Source: JADHUC01 sp964617665 (lineage in GTDB: Bacteria; Planctomycetota; Planctomycetia; Pirellulales; Pirellulaceae). From it: 6,518 nucleotides of DNA. Where the stretch lies: contig CAZUAH010000712.1 of NCBI GenBank assembly GCA_964617665.1, positions 1 through 6,518 of the forward strand. The letters run 5' to 3'. Below, piece after piece: positions 4,873 to 6,518 of this stretch (positions within the stretch are counted from its first letter, which is position 1; every line of letters starts with the position of its first letter). A program made the translations under genes and the position numbers. The notes under the pieces were generated by a model. It was not told the DNA's origin. It did no database searches and saw nothing but the letters and a program-made list of their open reading frames with translations.

Positions 4873-6518
4873 ATGTGCTCCCGAACTTCATCGCTGGTAA
4901 CGTTCTCACTCTGCCTGCTATTCTCAGATTTGGGGGACGCATTAGCCGCCGAATCGAAGCGCTACCGCAGTGCCGACCTTCCGCCACTGCTGGAATTCTG
5001 TGATGGCGATTCGGTTCGGGATCTGACGGACTGGAAACGCCGGAAAAAGGAAATCCGGCGACTGATGTGCCAGACGTTCATCGGTTCGTTCCCGGCAACG
5101 GTGCCGGCCATCGTTCAAGCGGAAGTGATCGAGGAGCAAGCCAAAGAGGATGGTTCGACGCGGCGCCGCGTGATGCTCGTCTTTGATACAAAGGACCGGG
5201 CGACTTTCGAGACATGCGTTTGGATTCCACGGGGTGACGGCCCGTTTCCCGTGCTGCTGACCGCGCCTCGCTACTACCAGATCCCTTGGGCTGAAATGGC
5301 GTTATCGCGTGGATACATCGTGTGCCTGTACCCCGGCGTCGACAGCCATCATCGCGAGGCGGACTATCCCGGCTACGATTCCGTGTGGCAGGAGTTTCGG
5401 GCTGAGTATCCGGGGGCAACGTGGACGGAGATATTGACCAAGGCTTGGCTGGCCAGTCGGACGTTGGATTATGTGCTCGATCCCAGGTACGGCTATCCTG
5501 TGACCAATGGGCAGGTTGGGATCATCGGATGGTCACGTTATGGCAAACAGTCGATGATCGCTGCAGCCTTCGACGAACGCATCACCTCGGTCGTGGCTCG
5601 AAGCCCGGGATCGCCGGCCTCGTGTCCCTACCGCTTCACCTCACGGAACACGTTCGCCGAGGCACCGACCGATTTTCCCAGCGAGTGGTTTCTTCCGAGT
5701 CTGCGTGATTACACGGGCCGTGAGCATGAATTGCCGATCGACGCGCACGGCTGGTTGGCGTTGATCGCTCCGCGCCGATGCCTGATCGACGTGGCTCATA
5801 ACGATGGTTGCGAACCGACCTTTGCCGTCGAATGTGCGTACATGGAAGGCCGAAAAGTCTACCAACTGCTGGGGCGTCTGGAGAACCTCCGCGTTAGCTA
5901 TCGCGAGGGGCAGCACGGGCCGATTACCGACGAGCACCGCCGGCGCAACTTCGACTGGTTCGATCTTTCGTTCTCACGAGGTACTGCAAAGCAAAGCGAC
6001 TTTCCCGAGGAGTTCATCCACCAGTTCGACTGGCAGGCGTGGAAGTCAAAACTCGATCCCCAGGACCTCGAAGTCCCCTTCGCTTCGCCCAAAGCAATCG
6101 ATCAACCAGATAATCGACGTGCTCGAATCTTGTGGGCACTTGGGCAAGCTCCTGGGAACATCCACTGTGACGGGAAGCATACGTTCCTCAGCCCAGAAGA
6201 ATCGGCGATGATGACCCACGACCGTTGGCGCGTCGCGAACACCGCTCGAATGCCTGTTAGCTTCGGGGCTAACGTGCGTGGCAACTTGTACTACAACCCG
6301 ACCGTCAAACAGCCGGCCCCGGTGGTGATTTGGCTGCACCCGTACTCGCATCACAGCGGCTACAACGAAGGTTACGGGGTACAGGGGACCACCGTGTACC
6401 ATCGTTTGGCGCAGGAAGGCTTTGTGGTGCTGGCCTACGACCAGTGCGGATATGGCTTGCGATTGCTAGAGGGTCGCGATTTCTACCACCATTATCCCAA
6501 ATGGTCGCGTCTGGGAAG
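4873..6518 (+). CDS. Secreted tandem alpha/beta-hydrolase, CE15-like esterase module plus second hydrolase module (3' end cut)
   Basis: The frame is open for 548 codons to the right edge. ATG 4873 gives a signal peptide: a basic/polar start, core LVTFSLCLLF, and ALAA before ES at about residue 25. The in-frame GTG at 4804 would bury that signal and is rejected. Module 1 (about 30-375) carries the nucleophile elbow GWSRYGK, with Ser221 inside the CE15-type GxSRxGK motif. FDERI follows, then APRR...NDGCEP (Glu314 a candidate acid) and GQHGPITDEH with His348 as likely catalytic histidine. CE15 enzymes are glucuronoyl esterases that cut ester links between glucuronic acid in xylan and lignin; related planctomycete proteins may act on other sugar esters. 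Module 2 starts near residue 460. VVIWLHPYSHHSGYNEG is an oxyanion-loop region and VYHRLAQEGFVVLAYDQ a following strand, as in acetyl-xylan-esterase-like hydrolases; its nucleophile lies beyond the window. The substrate is not known. Confidence 0.9.
   Translation, partial: MCSRTSSLVTFSLCLLFSDLGDALAAESKRYRSADLPPLLEFCDGDSVRDLTDWKRRKKEIRRLMCQTFIGSFPATVPAIVQAEVIEEQAKEDGSTRRRVMLVFDTKDRATFETCVWIPRGDGPFPVLLTAPRYYQIPWAEMALSRGYIVCLYPGVDSHHREADYPGYDSVWQEFRAEYPGATWTEILTKAWLASRTLDYVLDPRYGYPVTNGQVGIIGWSRYGKQSMIAAAFDERITSVVARSPGSPASCPYRFTSRNTFAEAPTDFPSEWFLPSLRDYTGREHELPIDAHGWLALIAPRRCLIDVAHNDGCEPTFAVECAYMEGRKVYQLLGRLENLRVSYREGQHGPITDEHRRRNFDWFDLSFSRGTAKQSDFPEEFIHQFDWQAWKSKLDPQDLEVPFASPKAIDQPDNRRARILWALGQAPGNIHCDGKHTFLSPEESAMMTHDRWRVANTARMPVSFGANVRGNLYYNPTVKQPAPVVIWLHPYSHHSGYNEGYGVQGTTVYHRLAQEGFVVLAYDQCGYGLRLLEGRDFYHHYPKWSRLG

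Overview
The window looks like chromosomal DNA of a planctomycete, probably Pirellulales-like. This rests on family resemblance from memory: short TadE/TadG pseudopilin genes in a row, a two-helix HAMP-type membrane protein, a small secreted protein of planctomycete type, and a tandem alpha/beta-hydrolase of the CE15-like kind. No taxonomic search was possible.

Layout. Positions 1 to about 4620 are read on the minus strand (right to left). From the promoter end the order is: a c-di-GMP-I (GEMM-I) riboswitch (4473-4560), a 13-residue leader ORF, a secreted protein of unknown function (3820-4431), a second near-identical riboswitch (3565-3652), two TadE-like pseudopilin genes (2860-3561 and 2372-2836), a TadG-like gene (1270-2334), a HAMP-like membrane protein (665-1147), and a membrane protein with a possible PilZ-like domain that runs off the left edge (1-561). 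A 266-base divergent intergenic region follows. On the plus strand, a secreted two-module esterase-like hydrolase (from 4873) runs off the right edge.

The most interesting content is regulatory. The two aptamers are both 88 nt and differ at 6 positions. Each has GGCAAACC, a P2 stem capped by a GNRA loop (GUGA or GCGA), the GCAAAGCC segment, the same P3, and a closing P1. The 3' strand of P1 contains AAGGA, placed 8 nt before an ATG, so folding of the aptamer could hide a ribosome binding site. Just upstream, both copies carry a hairpin that pairs with the 5' strand of P1 and could compete with it. In the right copy, the ATG opens a leader ORF whose TGA overlaps the ATG of the secreted protein gene (ATGA). 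In the left copy, the leader frame stays open into the first TadE-like gene.

Inference: a second messenger, most likely c-di-GMP, controls a surface structure built from the secreted protein and the three pseudopilins. The HAMP-like and possible PilZ-like membrane proteins downstream may belong to the same circuit. The Tad motor (TadA/B/C), secretin, prepilin peptidase and major Flp pilin are not in this window. The hydrolase on the right is divergent and appears functionally separate.
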